A DNA stretch of 64,000 nucleotides from CAWCDJ01 sp963794265 (GCA_963794265.1 CAWCDJ010000002.1:1-64000); one strand, 5' to 3'; counted from the first letter of the stretch, positions 8,436-17,644 are shown. The notes: generated from the sequence alone by a model not told the origin. Made by a program: numbers and translations.

Positions 8436-8865
8436 CGGTTCGAGCGGCTCCTCGCTTATGTGCTTGATCCAGCTCGCCCTGAAGGTGCACTTGGCCGTAT
8501 CACGCCCGATACACCGAAATGGCCGGCGGACTTCGGCCTTATTGTCGGCAACCCGGAAGGAACCCACATGAGCGCGCAGTCCCCTATGGTGTTATCGGTC
8601 ATCAGAAAACGTAGTTTTCTGAGTCTTTCGCCGGCGTAGAGGGCGCCAACGACATCATCGGCGCCGAGGGCGCAGTCATCCGTCAATCGTCAGCGTCAAA
8701 ACATTCCAGCGAAAACTTGTATTGTGGCTTGGAAGGCGGTAAAGAACCCCGCCGTTCGAAGCAGCGGGGTTCTGGCTTGGCAACCTTCAGAAGAAGGCCA
8801 CCATCGAAGCTGGTTCTACCCTGGCATGAGCCGTTGCCATTGTCAAAGTCCGCCTGCGTGGGCGG
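8436..8865. other. Gene-free stretch with one hairpin
   Basis: No gene is recognised. GAACCCCGC (8744-8752) and GCGGGGTTC (8764-8772) form a 9-bp stem with an 11-base loop, without a following T-run. It could be part of the left end of the IS21-type element whose genes start at 8866. Confidence 0.4.
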
Positions 8866-9312
8866 ATGGAGGCTCATGGAGAAGTGGTTCTCAGGCAGCG
8901 CGTTTGCCGCGGCCGAGGATGCCAGACGGTGTTCTGGATTTGTACACATTGCGATCGCGGGCAGTGCTATTGCTGTGCAGCTTGCCGCGCGGAGGCCCGG
9001 CGCCAGCAGCGCCGTGCCGCCAACCGCCGGCACCAGCGAAGTTTAGAAGGCCGCCTCGATCATCGCGACCGGCAACGCGCCTACCGCCAACGCCACTGCC
9101 GGCCTCGCGTGACGGATCAATCTTCCCTTTCGGTCATTTCTCCGGCACCATGCGGCTGTGGAGAAACGATCACAACGCCGGCAACCGTCCCGCCGCGGTT
9201 TTCTCTTCCCGGCTGGCCGGGAGAGCGCCCCGGCTTTTGGCTGCGCTGCGCGATCTGTGGCCGCGTCGGCCGTTTCGTCGATCCTTTCGCCGACATTTCA
9301 CGACGAAGGTGA
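8866..9312 (+). CDS. Cysteine-rich accessory protein of an IS21-type element
   Basis: The 148-residue product has a zinc-ribbon-like N-terminus (CRGRGCQTVFWICTHCDRGQ then CYCCAACR, about 14-41). A basic arginine-rich helix follows (RRQQRRAANRRHQRSLEGRL) and then HRDRQRAYR. A second cysteine group (CGCGE and CAICG) lies toward the end. Proteins of this form are often found directly before an IstA transposase; here the gap is six bases. A DNA-binding accessory role is inferred. The region before the ATG is GC-rich and the true start could be slightly different. Confidence 0.6.
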   Translation: MEAHGEVVLRQRVCRGRGCQTVFWICTHCDRGQCYCCAACRAEARRQQRRAANRRHQRSLEGRLDHRDRQRAYRQRHCRPRVTDQSSLSVISPAPCGCGETITTPATVPPRFSLPGWPGERPGFWLRCAICGRVGRFVDPFADISRRR

Positions 9313-9318
9313 GCCTGC

Positions 9319-10312
9319 ATGATCCCGCCCGAAACCCGCGTACAGATTCGCCGCTATTTCTATGCCGAGCACTGGAAGATCGGCACGATTGCGCAAGCCC
9401 TGAACGTCCATCCCGACGCGGTGCGGCGCGCCGTTGAAGTGGAGCGTTTCCAGCATGCCGAGCCACTGCGGCCGTCCATTGTCGATCCGTATCTGCCGTT
9501 TGTGCGCGAGACGCTGGAGCAGCATCCCCGGTTGCGCGCCACGCGCCTCTACCGCATGATCCGGGATCGCGGGTACGCCGGCAGCGTCGAGCAGTTGCGG
9601 CGCGTGGTGGCGCGGTTGCGCCCGCAGCCGCGGGAAGCCTTCCTGCGGCTGCAGGTCTTTCCGGCCGAGCAAGGGCAGGTGGACTGGGCCTACTTTGGGT
9701 CGGTGCTGGTGGGCCGGGCTCGCCGCCAGTTGTCCTGCTTCGTGATGACCTTGTCCTGGTCGCGGGCGCTGTATCTGGAGTTCTTCTTCGATCAGACCAT
9801 GGAGAACTTCCTGCGGGGCCACGTGCGCGCCTTCGCCGCCTGGTCGGGGGCGCCCCGAATCCTCCTCTACGACAATCTCCGCAGCGCCGTCCTGGAACGT
9901 CGCGGCGACCAGGTGCATTTCAACCCGCGGCTGCTGGAACTCGCCGCGCATTATCATTTCGCGCCGCGTCCCTGTCAGGTTCGCGCGGGAAATCAGAAGG
10001 GGCGCGTGGAACGGGCCATTCGTTTCGTGCGCGATTCGTTCTGGGCCGGCCGGACCTTCACCACGCTGGAGGAATGCAACCGGCAGGCGATTGAGTGGCG
10101 GGATGAAGTGGCGCACCAGCGCCCGTGGCCGGACGACGGCTCACGCACCGTGGCCCAGACGTTCGCCGAGGAACAGCCGCGGCTGCTGCCGTTTCCCCTC
10201 CATCCCTTCCATACGGATCGGATCGTGGAGGCCCAGTCTCGCAAGACCATCTATGTGCGTTTCGATCTCAACGACTATTCCATCCCGCCGGAGGCCTTCC
10301 GCCTTGGCCAAG
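9319..10312 (+). pseudogene. istA: IS21-family transposase IstA, 3'-truncated
   Basis: From MIPPETRVQIRRYF the protein has the N-terminal helix-turn-helix (about 15-40: KIGTIAQALNVHPDAVRRA) and the DDE integrase core: D in EQGQVDWAYFG (about 130), D in ILLYDNLRSAV (about 184) and E in NQKGRVERAIRF (about 228). It runs to about residue 330 (FDLNDYSIPPEAF), after which the frame continues into antisense sequence of another transposase up to 10485. The C-terminal beta-barrel and the partner istB are missing, so the element cannot move itself. Confidence 0.85.
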
Positions 10313-10851
10313 TCCTTCAGGTAGTCGTCATATTTCTGACCGTTGTCACGCCGAACCAGAGATCGCAGCGCCGCGTTGGCTTCCAGCGTGGTCGCATCGA
10401 TGGAAACGGTCTTCCCCTCTACCAGCCCTTCCTCGGCGAGGATCTTCAGCACCCACCGGAACACGGCTTTGTGGGTTTCCACTGAATACAGGCGCCTGGT
10501 CCGCGAAAAGGTGGAATGATCCGGCGTCTCCTCCGTCAGGGCGTATGAGATAAAGTTGCGCATCGACAGGGAGTCGGCCAGTCGCCAGGCAATTCCACGT
10601 TCCGAATCAATCCCTTCGAAGTATCCCAGCAGCAGCGAACGAAAGTAGACTCCCGGCGTGATGCTGGGCCGTCCCTTGCTCCCTTTGTAATACCGCTTGC
10701 ACAGTTGCTCCACGTTGCGATCAAAGTGGTGCTGGTCGAGAACTTGATTCAGCCGATCGTAAAACGCGTGCGCCGGCGTGCCCACCACCTCGCTGCTGAC
10801 TACCCAGAGACCTTCCTGTCGCTCCCGTTGCTTGCGGGTTCCCATGGCCAT
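10300..10851 (-). pseudogene. IS1182-like transposase, N-terminal part only
   Basis: The protein starts MAMGTRKQRERQEGLWV. It carries the N-terminal conserved block (GRPSITPGVYFRSLLLGYFE, then GIDSERGIAWR, then TPDHSTFSRTRR). The first catalytic acid is in VSIDATTLEANAALRSLVRR. Homology ends near KDLAKAEGL, and the frame then runs through the antisense strand of istA. About 180 residues remain of an expected 400 or more. Only one end of the element is present, so an internal deletion or recombination joined it tail-to-tail with the IS21 gene. Confidence 0.8.
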
Positions 10852-10998
10852 GCAGTATAGACGTCCAAAACATTCACGAGGTCACATGTTTCTGACTATT
10901 ACCACAGGCTGCTAGGCGGCGGTGTCGCGAAACACCCCAGAACCGCCGATTGCCAAAACTGTCACCAATTTTTGGCCTGTTTCGGATTGGGGGCTTAA

Positions 10999-11364
10999 GT
11001 GGGTGCCCCCGCGCGAAGTGGCCGCGAAGCTTGTACGACCGGGCTGGAACACGCGGGATCGATCCTCAAGCGAAGTCATCCGGAATTCGTCATTTCGAAA
11101 TACCGGATGCGTCAGGCGGACGGCATCTCGTTGGTGCGAAAGAACCGGGAGGCGGGTACGCAACGATTGGCGTTCTCATCTCACCCGTTCGTGCTATGCG
11201 GTTTGCCCGTTCGGCGTCCACCGGCCGGGCAGCTCTTGTATGAGCGACGGAATGGGCATTTCGTCCTTCAACTGACCGGTTACCCCGATTTTGGCCTGCC
11301 CTTCGGTCAGGACCGCCTCGTACCGATCATGCTGGCGACAATGGCCCCTCCGTGCCAACATTGA
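10999..11364 (+). pseudogene. Possible plasmid RepA replication-initiator remnant
   Basis: The frame contains RLAFSSHPFVLCGLPVRRPP, then GQLLYERRNGHFVLQLTGYP, and then DFGLPFGQDRLVPIMLATMA before it breaks. The pattern LPFG-x(4)-P-x-x-LAT resembles the conserved segment of plasmid RepA proteins where LPYG is followed by a hydrophobic helix. Only about 120 residues remain and the winged-helix DNA-binding parts cannot be seen. If correct, plasmid DNA contributed to the island. The assignment rests on motif memory and is tentative. Confidence 0.35.
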
Positions 11365-11418
11365 TGAGACAGTTCTCCTGGTTGTAATTACTGAGCAGGG
11401 CAAGAAACGAAATCAACT

Positions 11419-11840
11419 TTGAAGATCAAAGGAATCTCTTCGGCTTCCCCTAAGGTTTTGCCCGCCGCGGAACGTAGGGAGGCCGAGCGAAGCGAGGACT
11501 CCCGTAGTGGAGAGGCGGGCAAAACCGTCGCGCCCGAGCCGCCTGCCCAGACGCGCCCGGACCCGGAGGTGGTCGCCGACGCCAAGCGCCGGACGTTCAC
11601 GGCTGAATACAAACAGCGCATCCTGGAGGAGGCCGATGCCGCGGCCGCTCAACCCGGCGGCATTGGCGCCTTGCTCCGGCGCGAGGGGCTGTACTCTTCG
11701 CACCTGGTCACCTGGCGGCGCGAACGGCAGGCCGGCGTGCTGAAAGGTTTGACCCCGCATAAGCGCGCCCCAAGTCCAGACGCAATGCGCAGGAGGACGA
11801 GATGCAGAAACTCCGGCGGGAAAACCAGCGCCTGCGGCCT
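11419..11840 (+). pseudogene. IS3-family OrfA fragment, frameshifted
   Basis: The core reads RRTFTAEYKQRILEEADAAA, then GGIGALLRREGLYSSHLVTW, then RRERQAGVLKGL, the helix-turn-helix of IS3 OrfA proteins. After about residue 115 the frame is lost; EMQKLRRENQRLRP, the leucine-zipper helix, appears in another frame around 11790-11830. The DDE-encoding OrfB is absent. The N-terminal 45 residues do not look like a normal OrfA and may be read-through. Confidence 0.75.
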
Positions 11841-11845
11841 TCGCA

Positions 11846-12236
11846 CTAGCTGCCGTCTTGGAGCCAGGTCTGCCGCCACCGGTGCCCGCCAAAACAAGCC
11901 CGTCGGATGAGCGCATCATGTTGTTCGTAATGATACCTTTGCTGGTCATCGGGATTGCATGGTCGGTGTGGCTGATTATCAGAGCGGCGTGGAGCCTTTG
12001 GCGCGGTTCGTGAAGGAGAAATGCCCACGCTCACATGCACCGTAACCGGCGGCAGAGACCCGGACCAGGCCGACGGCCTCGGAAAACGAGGAGGGTGCGC
12101 CCCGCATCGATAATGGGCCGCTGAAGCCGGCACCTGGGCAAGAAGCACGGCATTCACGTGAGCCGGGAGACGGACGGCCCGGAAGTGGATGAAAGAATCG
12201 GGTCCGTGGAAAGGCAAGCGGCGGCGGCCAGGCAAG
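11846..12236. other. No gene recognised
   Basis: No frame on either strand gives a recognisable product. The stretch lies between the OrfA remnant and terminal-type IS repeats and is probably IS debris. Confidence 0.4.
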
Positions 12237-12240
12237 AGGG

Positions 12241-12282
12241 GACATTTCTACTTTGCTGGGGAGGGTGACATTTCTACTTTGC
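12241..12282. repeat. Two 16-bp direct repeats, likely an IS21-type end
   Basis: GACATTTCTACTTTGC occurs exactly at 12241-12256 and 12267-12282. Repeated short direct copies near an end are typical of IS21-family elements, which carry multiple transposase-binding sites. No istA or istB adjoins it here, so it would be a solo end. Confidence 0.5.
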
Positions 12283-12392
12283 GTTGACACGCGACACACG
12301 CGGCACCATCCCCTTGCACCAGCCTTGAAAAGGCGTTACACATGAGTCTCGTGGGCGACGGCCGAGCATCATCAGCCGTTGCCAGGAGCGTC

Positions 12393-12842
12393 ATGATGCC
12401 TCCAGTTCCGAAACGACCGCCCCGTGTGCCGGCGAAGGCACCATCGAAAGCGGCAACGAAGGCTGCTGCCGCAGGACGTGTGAAGCGGGCCGGGAAGGTT
12501 CCTTCAGGATCGTCGAAGCCGTTCCTTCGCTTCTACCACTCCGAGAGCCTCCGGCGGAAGACCCTTGCCGTTCTCAGCCTTGTGGAAACGGCAGAAGACG
12601 GCACCGAACACCGCGACGCGCTGGCAGACATAGTCATGGAACTGACCGACAGCGGCATGGACTATTTCTTCCTGCGGCCTCTGGAATTAGCCAAGACGGG
12701 GTTTCTGATCCAGCAGTCCGCCAAACTGGGGATGTCAGGAACAACCAGCGTTTTGTCAGCGGTGATTCACAACATCATCGGCCGCATGGATGAAGCCCAG
12801 CTTCTCGCAGTGTGCGCCTATCTACGGCAATTAATGAAGTAG
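12393..12842 (+). CDS. Conserved protein of unknown function
   Basis: The 149-residue product has a lysine/alanine-rich N-terminus (about 1-45: PAKAPSKAATKAAAAGRVKR) and an all-helical body: LRFYHSESLRRKTLAVLSLV, then HRDALADIVMELTDSGMDYF, then FLIQQSAKLGMSG and VIHNIIGRMDEAQ. The body looks like a conserved family with scattered members in proteobacteria and acidobacteria, with no known role. The ATG at 12393 has an AGGAG six bases upstream and is preferred over the in-frame ATG at 12342. The basic tail could contact nucleic acid. The next gene downstream is the selenoprotein candidate. Confidence 0.6.
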   Translation: MMPPVPKRPPRVPAKAPSKAATKAAAAGRVKRAGKVPSGSSKPFLRFYHSESLRRKTLAVLSLVETAEDGTEHRDALADIVMELTDSGMDYFFLRPLELAKTGFLIQQSAKLGMSGTTSVLSAVIHNIIGRMDEAQLLAVCAYLRQLMK

Positions 12843-13042
12843 GCGATCCGCCGATTGTTACGGCGGCACCGAAAGCGCCGGTTCGTGTTGGGATGACACC
12901 GGGTCATGCGCCAGGCTCCCGCGTTCCTTTTCAATCGCGGCAAAAAACGATCACTTCGGCGCACGTCTGGAAGTCCGACAGCCAATCCTCCCGCTTCATT
13001 CAGCCACTGGCGTATACTCGGACCAGGGACGGGGGAAAGAGT

Positions 13043-13312
13043 GTGACAATCGAAATCATTCAGTGCCCCACATGACACGGCAATAGAGCCAAGGTTGCGA
13101 GGCTCGCGACCATGATCAGGAATCGGCTCGGAATCGAACCCGTGAATAAGCCGGGGAGAACGGGCCAGTTCGAGGTGTTCGCCGACGGGGAGAGGATTGC
13201 AGGGCGTGGCGGAAACTGGCTGACGCGGAGCTTTGGCTGGGGCTACCCGGCCCTCGAGGCCATCGTCGAGCAGCTCGTCCAGAAACGGCAGACGGATAGC
13301 AATTCCGAATAG
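13043..13312 (+). CDS. Candidate Rdx/SelW-family selenoprotein (CPTU)
   Basis: A GTG start follows a strong GGGGGAAAGA ribosome site. Translation gives VTIEIIQCPT, an in-frame TGA at 13073-13075, then HGNRAKVARLATMIRNRLGI and so on to a TAG at 13310. Reading TGA as selenocysteine gives a 90-residue protein with C-P-T-U after the first beta-strand. It also has TGQFEVFADGERI and GWGYPALEAIVEQL, which is the Rdx (SelW/SelT/SelH-like) thioredoxin fold order: strand, CxxC/U, helix, then TGxFEV, then a G-Y-P helix. The part after the TGA keeps full protein character for 80 codons. Rdx proteins are thought to be thiol redox proteins. An alternative is a Cys-to-stop pseudogene. Selenocysteine genes selA, selB and selC are not in this window. 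Confidence 0.7.
13086..13105 (+). promoter_or_regulatory. Candidate bacterial SECIS hairpin
   Basis: GAGCC (13086-13090) and GGCTC (13101-13105) form a 5-bp stem closing a 10-base loop AAGGTTGCGA. The stem starts 10 bases after the TGA, within the window in which bacterial SECIS elements lie. The loop holds G and T residues, but the best-known apical sequence is not matched exactly. A folding search is needed. Confidence 0.35.
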
Positions 13313-13667
13313 CGGAGCTCGTCGCGCGGTCCCCGGTACTGCGCTGAACATTCAATTTGTTTCGAGTCGTCCATCAAACGTGACGAGACGCCTCCGGGCT
13401 CTGCTAATACAGGCGGCCGGGATCATCACCCACCGGTTCTGAAGTTCTGTGACAGTGCACAGGCGCTTATTTTCGCCGTATTACCGGGTTGCCCGACGGG
13501 CACCGGAGCCTTTCGCAAAGAGCCTGAGTCCACCAGTACCGGACTCGTCGATCGGCATATCGGACACGGAAGTGTCTTCCGCAGCGACCGCAGACGGCGC
13601 GTCCTTGCAGGAGTGCCGCGCCCTCTCGTATAGAGCTATCCTGCGGGGCCGCCGCGGTCCCGCTTCA
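13313..13667. other. No gene recognised
   Basis: Nothing with protein character is seen on either strand, and no repeat or terminator stands out. The stretch separates the selenoprotein candidate from the converging toxin gene. Confidence 0.4.
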
Positions 13668-14180
13668 TCAGAGTGGTCCCCGCCCGACGATCCGACGCAC
13701 ATCCTTCAGGAGGACAAACAGGTGCATTGGGTCGGACGGGGAGGGGACAAAATCGAACTTCTGATAGAAGCTCCGGGCTCCTTCGTCTTTTGCGTGTACC
13801 GCGAATGCGCGAATGCCGGCGATCTCGGCAGCCTGCAGCGTGCGCTGCATCGCGTCACTCAAAAGTGCTTTGCCGACCCCCTGACCCTGCCAGTGGCGAT
13901 CCACCGCTAGTCGTGCCAGCAGCATGATAGGTACCGGATGCCGTGCCACCCCCTTGGTGAGGCGCTCGGGCGCTTCTTCTCGGGCGACCTGGCCTACAGC
14001 GAGGGTATGATAGCCAATAACGACATCTCCCACCAGACCGACGTAGCTCTGGGCAGCTCCCGCCTGTTGGTTTGCCCAGGCATACCGCAACAGGTAACGG
14101 TTGAGCTCTTCCCGACCGCAGTCGAAACCTTCAATCGTGTGATCGGGACGCAGCTTTTCAACTCGTCGGCCAGCACTCAC
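13668..14180 (-). CDS. GNAT-family toxin of a type II toxin-antitoxin pair
   Basis: The 170-residue protein shows the toxin-type GNAT layout. It opens with an N-terminal substrate segment (IEGFDCGREELNRYL, 16-30) and has YVGLVGDVVIGYHTLAVGQV. The acetyl-CoA loop is RLAVDRHWQGQGVGKALL (90-107), and SFYQKFDFVPSP carries the likely catalytic Y139. TacT-like toxins acetylate the amino acid on charged tRNA and block translation. It starts inside the last codons of the antitoxin gene (four-base overlap), as usual for DUF1778-GNAT modules. A second, decayed copy of its 3' end is at 7199-7316. Confidence 0.88.
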   Translation of the reverse strand: MSAGRRVEKLRPDHTIEGFDCGREELNRYLLRYAWANQQAGAAQSYVGLVGDVVIGYHTLAVGQVAREEAPERLTKGVARHPVPIMLLARLAVDRHWQGQGVGKALLSDAMQRTLQAAEIAGIRAFAVHAKDEGARSFYQKFDFVPSPSDPMHLFVLLKDVRRIVGRGPL

Positions 14181-14467
14181 TGATTCGGCCCGGCATCAAA
14201 GAATCCGGGCTCCTTCAAGAGACGCTCCAGACGGGGTAGAGGGCGGGGAGGTGCATCTAGGGCGGCCAGGAAAGCTTTCCATTGCGCGGCGTTCAAGCTG
14301 AAAGTCCGGCGGTCGGCAAGCGCTTCATCGGCACGAGCTAACGCGCTCTCCAGAACGAATTCGCTGACCGATCGATGCGAGGCCGCTGCGGCAGCCTGCA
14401 ACGAACGTTTCGCGTCACGCGTAAGGCGCAGGTCCAGTTTTTCACTTCTTATGGTGCGTGTCAGCAT
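14177..14467 (-). CDS. DUF1778 (RHH) antitoxin
   Basis: The 96 residues begin MLTRTIRSEKLDLRLTRDAK, a ribbon-helix-helix with strand LDLRL followed by helices (RSLQAAAAASHRSVSEFVLE). A C-terminal tail (FSLNAAQWKAFLAALDAPPR) typically wraps around and blocks the GNAT toxin. TacA-like antitoxins also bind their own promoter. The gene is first in the pair and lies just downstream of a TTGACA promoter that overlaps a short palindrome, consistent with autoregulation. Confidence 0.88.
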   Translation of the reverse strand: MLTRTIRSEKLDLRLTRDAKRSLQAAAAASHRSVSEFVLESALARADEALADRRTFSLNAAQWKAFLAALDAPPRPLPRLERLLKEPGFFDAGPNQ

Positions 14468-14482
14468 GGTTCCATCCTGTTC

Positions 14483-14519
14483 CTTTATAAGGATACCGAG
14501 TGGTGCCCGACAATGTCAA
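14483..14519 (-). promoter_or_regulatory. Promoter and likely operator of the TA pair
   Basis: On the minus strand TTGACA (14514-14519), 18 bases, TATCCT (14490-14495). The near-palindrome CCTTTATAAGG (14483-14493) overlaps the -10 box and is a plausible RHH operator. A GGAACAGGATGG ribosome site follows before the ATG. Confidence 0.6.
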
Positions 14520-14721
14520 GACAGTGGCGCGCATATCGAGTCCGGTTTCCTCGCCCTGGTTGCCCATGCCTGCGCTTCGCACGCGCTAGACGCTGGCACG
14601 CCGATCAGCTTCGAGAAAGCCCAACTCGGGCAGGCCGGCATGGAAGCAACAAAACCCGGGTAACCCTACCCCGACTCGCGTAACCATTTCCCTCCCGCGG
14701 AGTATAACGCTTGAGGGCCTC

Positions 14722-17217
14722 ATGAGTCGCTATTCCGCCGACGTCCGCTACGGTCTCCGCCAGCTTCGCCTCAACCCCATGTTCACCGTGGTGGCCGTGC
14801 TCTCTCTCGCGCTCGGCATCGGCGCCAATACCGCCATCTTCCAACTCATCAACGCCGTCCGGCTCCGTTCCTTGCCCGTCGCGAATCCCCAGGAGCTGGC
14901 CTACCTCGACTACGCCCCGCACTCACGCCGAGGCGGCTGGTGGTCCACACGCAGCGCCACCTTCACCTCTGCCAATTGGGAATCTATCCGCCGGCACCAG
15001 AAGGCGTTTTCCGACGTCATTGCTTGGAGCGCCTATTCGTTTAACCTCGTCGCCGAAGGCAAGGCGCGATACGCCGAAGGCCTCTTCGTCAGCGGAGACT
15101 TCTTCCGCGTCCTCGGCGCCCAAGCCGCCGTGGGCCGCGTCTTCACAGCCGCCGACGATCGCCCCGGCTGCGGCTCGCCCGCCGCCGTCATCGGTTACTC
15201 TTTCTGGCAATCCGAGTTCGCCCAGGACCCCGCGATTACCAGCCGCACGGTGCGCCTCGACGGCCATGTCTTCCCCGTCATCGGCGTCACCGCGCCCGAG
15301 TTCTTTGGCGTCGAAATCGGCCACCGCTTCGAGGTCGCCGTCCCCCTCTGCTCCGACCCCATGTTCTGGGAGCCCGGCAAAAACCGCATCCCCTCGCGCA
15401 CTGCCTGGTGGCTCTCCATCATGGGCCGCCTCAAACCCGGGTGGTCCGTCGCGCGCGCCGATGCCCAGATCCGGGCCGTCTCCCCCGCCATCATGCGCGA
15501 AAGCCTGCCGGAAGAGTACCGCTCAGACATGGCCAAAGGCTTCCTGGCCAATAAGCTCACCGTCACCGAGGGCGCCACCGGCGTCTCCCAATTGCGCCGC
15601 CAGTATCAGGACCCCCTTTGGATCCTCCTCGCCACCACCGGCTTGGTCTTGCTGATTGCCTGCGCCAATCTCGCCAATCTCCTGTTAGCCCGTGCCAGCG
15701 CCCGCGAGCGCGAAATCGCCATCCGCCAAGCCATGGGCGCTTCCCGCTCGCGCATCGTTTTGCAGCTCCTTTCCGAAAGCATGCTTCTCGCCCTCCCCGG
15801 CGGGGTCATGGGCATGGGCCTCGCCGCCCTGCTCAGTCGCAGCTTGGTCGCCTTCCTCACCACCGAGCGCAACCGCATGTTCGTTGGCCTCGGGCTCGAT
15901 TGGCGCGTCCTCGGTTTCACCGCAGGCGCCGCCATCCTCACCTGCCTCCTGTTCGGCCTCGCCCCCGCGCTGCGCGCCACGCGCATCGCCCCCGCCGCCG
16001 TCATCCGCTCTGCCGGACGCGGCCTCACCGCCGGCCGTGAGAAATTCAGTCTCCGCCGCTTCCTGGTCGTCGCGCAGGTCGCCATGTCCCTGGTTCTCCT
16101 CGTGGGCGCGCTCCTCTTCGTCCGCAGCCTGCGCAACCTCCTCGCCATCGATCCCGGATTCCGCCCCGAGGGAATCGTCGCCGTCCGGGTCGACTATCGC
16201 GCCGCACACCTGCCTAAGGACCGCATGACCGAGATCCGTCGTCGGACACTGGAAAAACTCTGGCAGCGCACCGGCGCCATCTCCGCCGCCGAGGTCGACA
16301 TGACCCCAGTTGGCGGAGGCGGTTGGGACCAGAATGCCTGGGAACCCGGCTACGGCGGCCCGAAGCTCGACGTCCTCTTCAACCGCACCGGCCCCGGCTA
16401 CTTCCGCACCATGGGCATCCCTTTCGTCGCCGGCCGCGATTTCGATCCGCACGACGATCTCGCCGCGCCCAAAGTGGCCATCATCAACGAGCAGTTCGCA
16501 CGTAAGATCTTCCAAGGCAAAAATCCCATCGGCCGCGTCTTCCGCCGCGAGGAGTTCGGCGATACCCCCGATTCCCAGTTCCTCGTAATCGGTCTCGTCC
16601 GCAACACCAAATATTACGAGCTCCGCGAAGATTTCCAACCCATTGCCTATGTTCCCGAGGCGCAGAACAAGCAGCCCGGTACTGGCACCACGTTTGTCCT
16701 CCGCACCAATGCCCCGCTCGGTGAGTTCTACCATAAGGCCACGGCTGCCGCGGCCGAGATTCATCCGGAAATCGGTGTCGATTTCACCGTGCTCACTGCC
16801 CAGATCCAGAACTCCCTTATGCGCGACCGCCTGATGGCGGCTCTCGCCGGAGCCTTCGGCCTGTTAGCCGGTGTGCTCGCCGTCCTCGGATTGTATGGCG
16901 TCATTGCCTACATGGTGGCGCGTCGCCGCAACGAAATCGGCGTCCGCATCGCCCTCGGCGCCACCCGGACCCGTGTCGTCGGCCTGGTCCTCCGCGAGGC
17001 GACTCTGCTCCTTGCTCTGGGCCTCACCATCGGCGTCGGTCTCGCCGTCTGGGCCGGCCGCACAGCAGCCTCCCTCGTCTACGGCATGAAGCCCGGCGAC
17101 CCCCTGACCCTGGGCGCCGCAGTCGCCCTCCTCGCCCTGGTCGCGCTCGCCGCCAGTTACGCCCCCGCCTCCCGCGCCTCCCGCCTCCAACCCATGGACG
17201 CCCTCCGTGAAGAGTAG
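14722..17217 (+). CDS. Duplicated-domain FtsX/MacB-type ABC transporter permease
   Basis: The 831-residue membrane protein has two copies of the MacB permease unit. The first TM is at about 20-45 (FTVVAVLSLALGIGANTAIF). A periplasmic domain follows (about 50-285), then a three-helix FtsX block with LLIACANLANLLLARASARE and REIAIRQAMGASRSRIV. A second TM and periplasmic domain (about 440-690) precedes a final FtsX block containing YMVARRRNEIGVRIALGATR and ending QPMDALREE. No ATPase gene is adjacent. Orphan duplicated permeases of this type are strongly expanded in Acidobacteria; the substrate is unknown. The ATG is preceded by GAGGG. The fragment at 4811-5206 is the end of a related gene. Confidence 0.92.
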   Translation: MSRYSADVRYGLRQLRLNPMFTVVAVLSLALGIGANTAIFQLINAVRLRSLPVANPQELAYLDYAPHSRRGGWWSTRSATFTSANWESIRRHQKAFSDVIAWSAYSFNLVAEGKARYAEGLFVSGDFFRVLGAQAAVGRVFTAADDRPGCGSPAAVIGYSFWQSEFAQDPAITSRTVRLDGHVFPVIGVTAPEFFGVEIGHRFEVAVPLCSDPMFWEPGKNRIPSRTAWWLSIMGRLKPGWSVARADAQIRAVSPAIMRESLPEEYRSDMAKGFLANKLTVTEGATGVSQLRRQYQDPLWILLATTGLVLLIACANLANLLLARASAREREIAIRQAMGASRSRIVLQLLSESMLLALPGGVMGMGLAALLSRSLVAFLTTERNRMFVGLGLDWRVLGFTAGAAILTCLLFGLAPALRATRIAPAAVIRSAGRGLTAGREKFSLRRFLVVAQVAMSLVLLVGALLFVRSLRNLLAIDPGFRPEGIVAVRVDYRAAHLPKDRMTEIRRRTLEKLWQRTGAISAAEVDMTPVGGGGWDQNAWEPGYGGPKLDVLFNRTGPGYFRTMGIPFVAGRDFDPHDDLAAPKVAIINEQFARKIFQGKNPIGRVFRREEFGDTPDSQFLVIGLVRNTKYYELREDFQPIAYVPEAQNKQPGTGTTFVLRTNAPLGEFYHKATAAAAEIHPEIGVDFTVLTAQIQNSLMRDRLMAALAGAFGLLAGVLAVLGLYGVIAYMVARRRNEIGVRIALGATRTRVVGLVLREATLLLALGLTIGVGLAVWAGRTAASLVYGMKPGDPLTLGAAVALLALVALAASYAPASRASRLQPMDALREE

Positions 17218-17644
17218 CCGCCAGACCGATGACACAAAACCGCTCCCCGTAGCCATCCGTGCGTAGCTGCGCTCCCTCGGATCGTGGGGTTGCGCCAGCA
17301 TTCAGGCACGGCGGCCCGCCAGCGGAGGCGCGCCCACCGTCACGCGATCACGATCGTGATTTACGATCGAGGAATGCCCGTCTCGGTTCCTGCCCCCAGC
17401 GCTTATGGTCCCCGTAGTTGACAAGGAATCGGCTCCTTTTTCACGTAGATCCGGCTAATGTCATGCTTCGATGGCCCGACCGGGCTGCGCACACTACGGC
17501 GATGGCGTGCATAGGGGCCTCCTGCCTCTTGTAACTCTCGGATCGCACGCAGGATAGCGGCGCCATCCATCCGACATCGCCATTGGTTGATTGCGTCACG
17601 TATCTTACTTATTTCGAAACGTCCCGTTCCCCCCGCTTAACCCG
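17218..17644. other. Intergenic region with a 14-bp palindrome
   Basis: No gene is seen. ATCACGATCGTGAT (17347-17360) is a perfect palindrome followed by TTACGATCG, and could be a regulator site. TTTCGAAA is at 17612-17619. The region leads into the promoter-like element at 17645. Confidence 0.4.

Noticed and set aside
12812..13075. An 87-residue ORF ending at the TGA at 13073
   Set aside because: Only its last ten residues have protein character, and these are the start of the selenoprotein candidate.
14451..14663. Possible integrase-like ending around SFEKAQLGQAGMEATKPG
   Set aside because: Resembles an LGHAS box only loosely; no catalytic residues or start. Left unannotated.
15685..16764. 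Minus-strand 359-residue frame inside the permease gene
   Set aside because: Acidic, low-complexity shadow; the plus strand encodes a well-conserved membrane protein.
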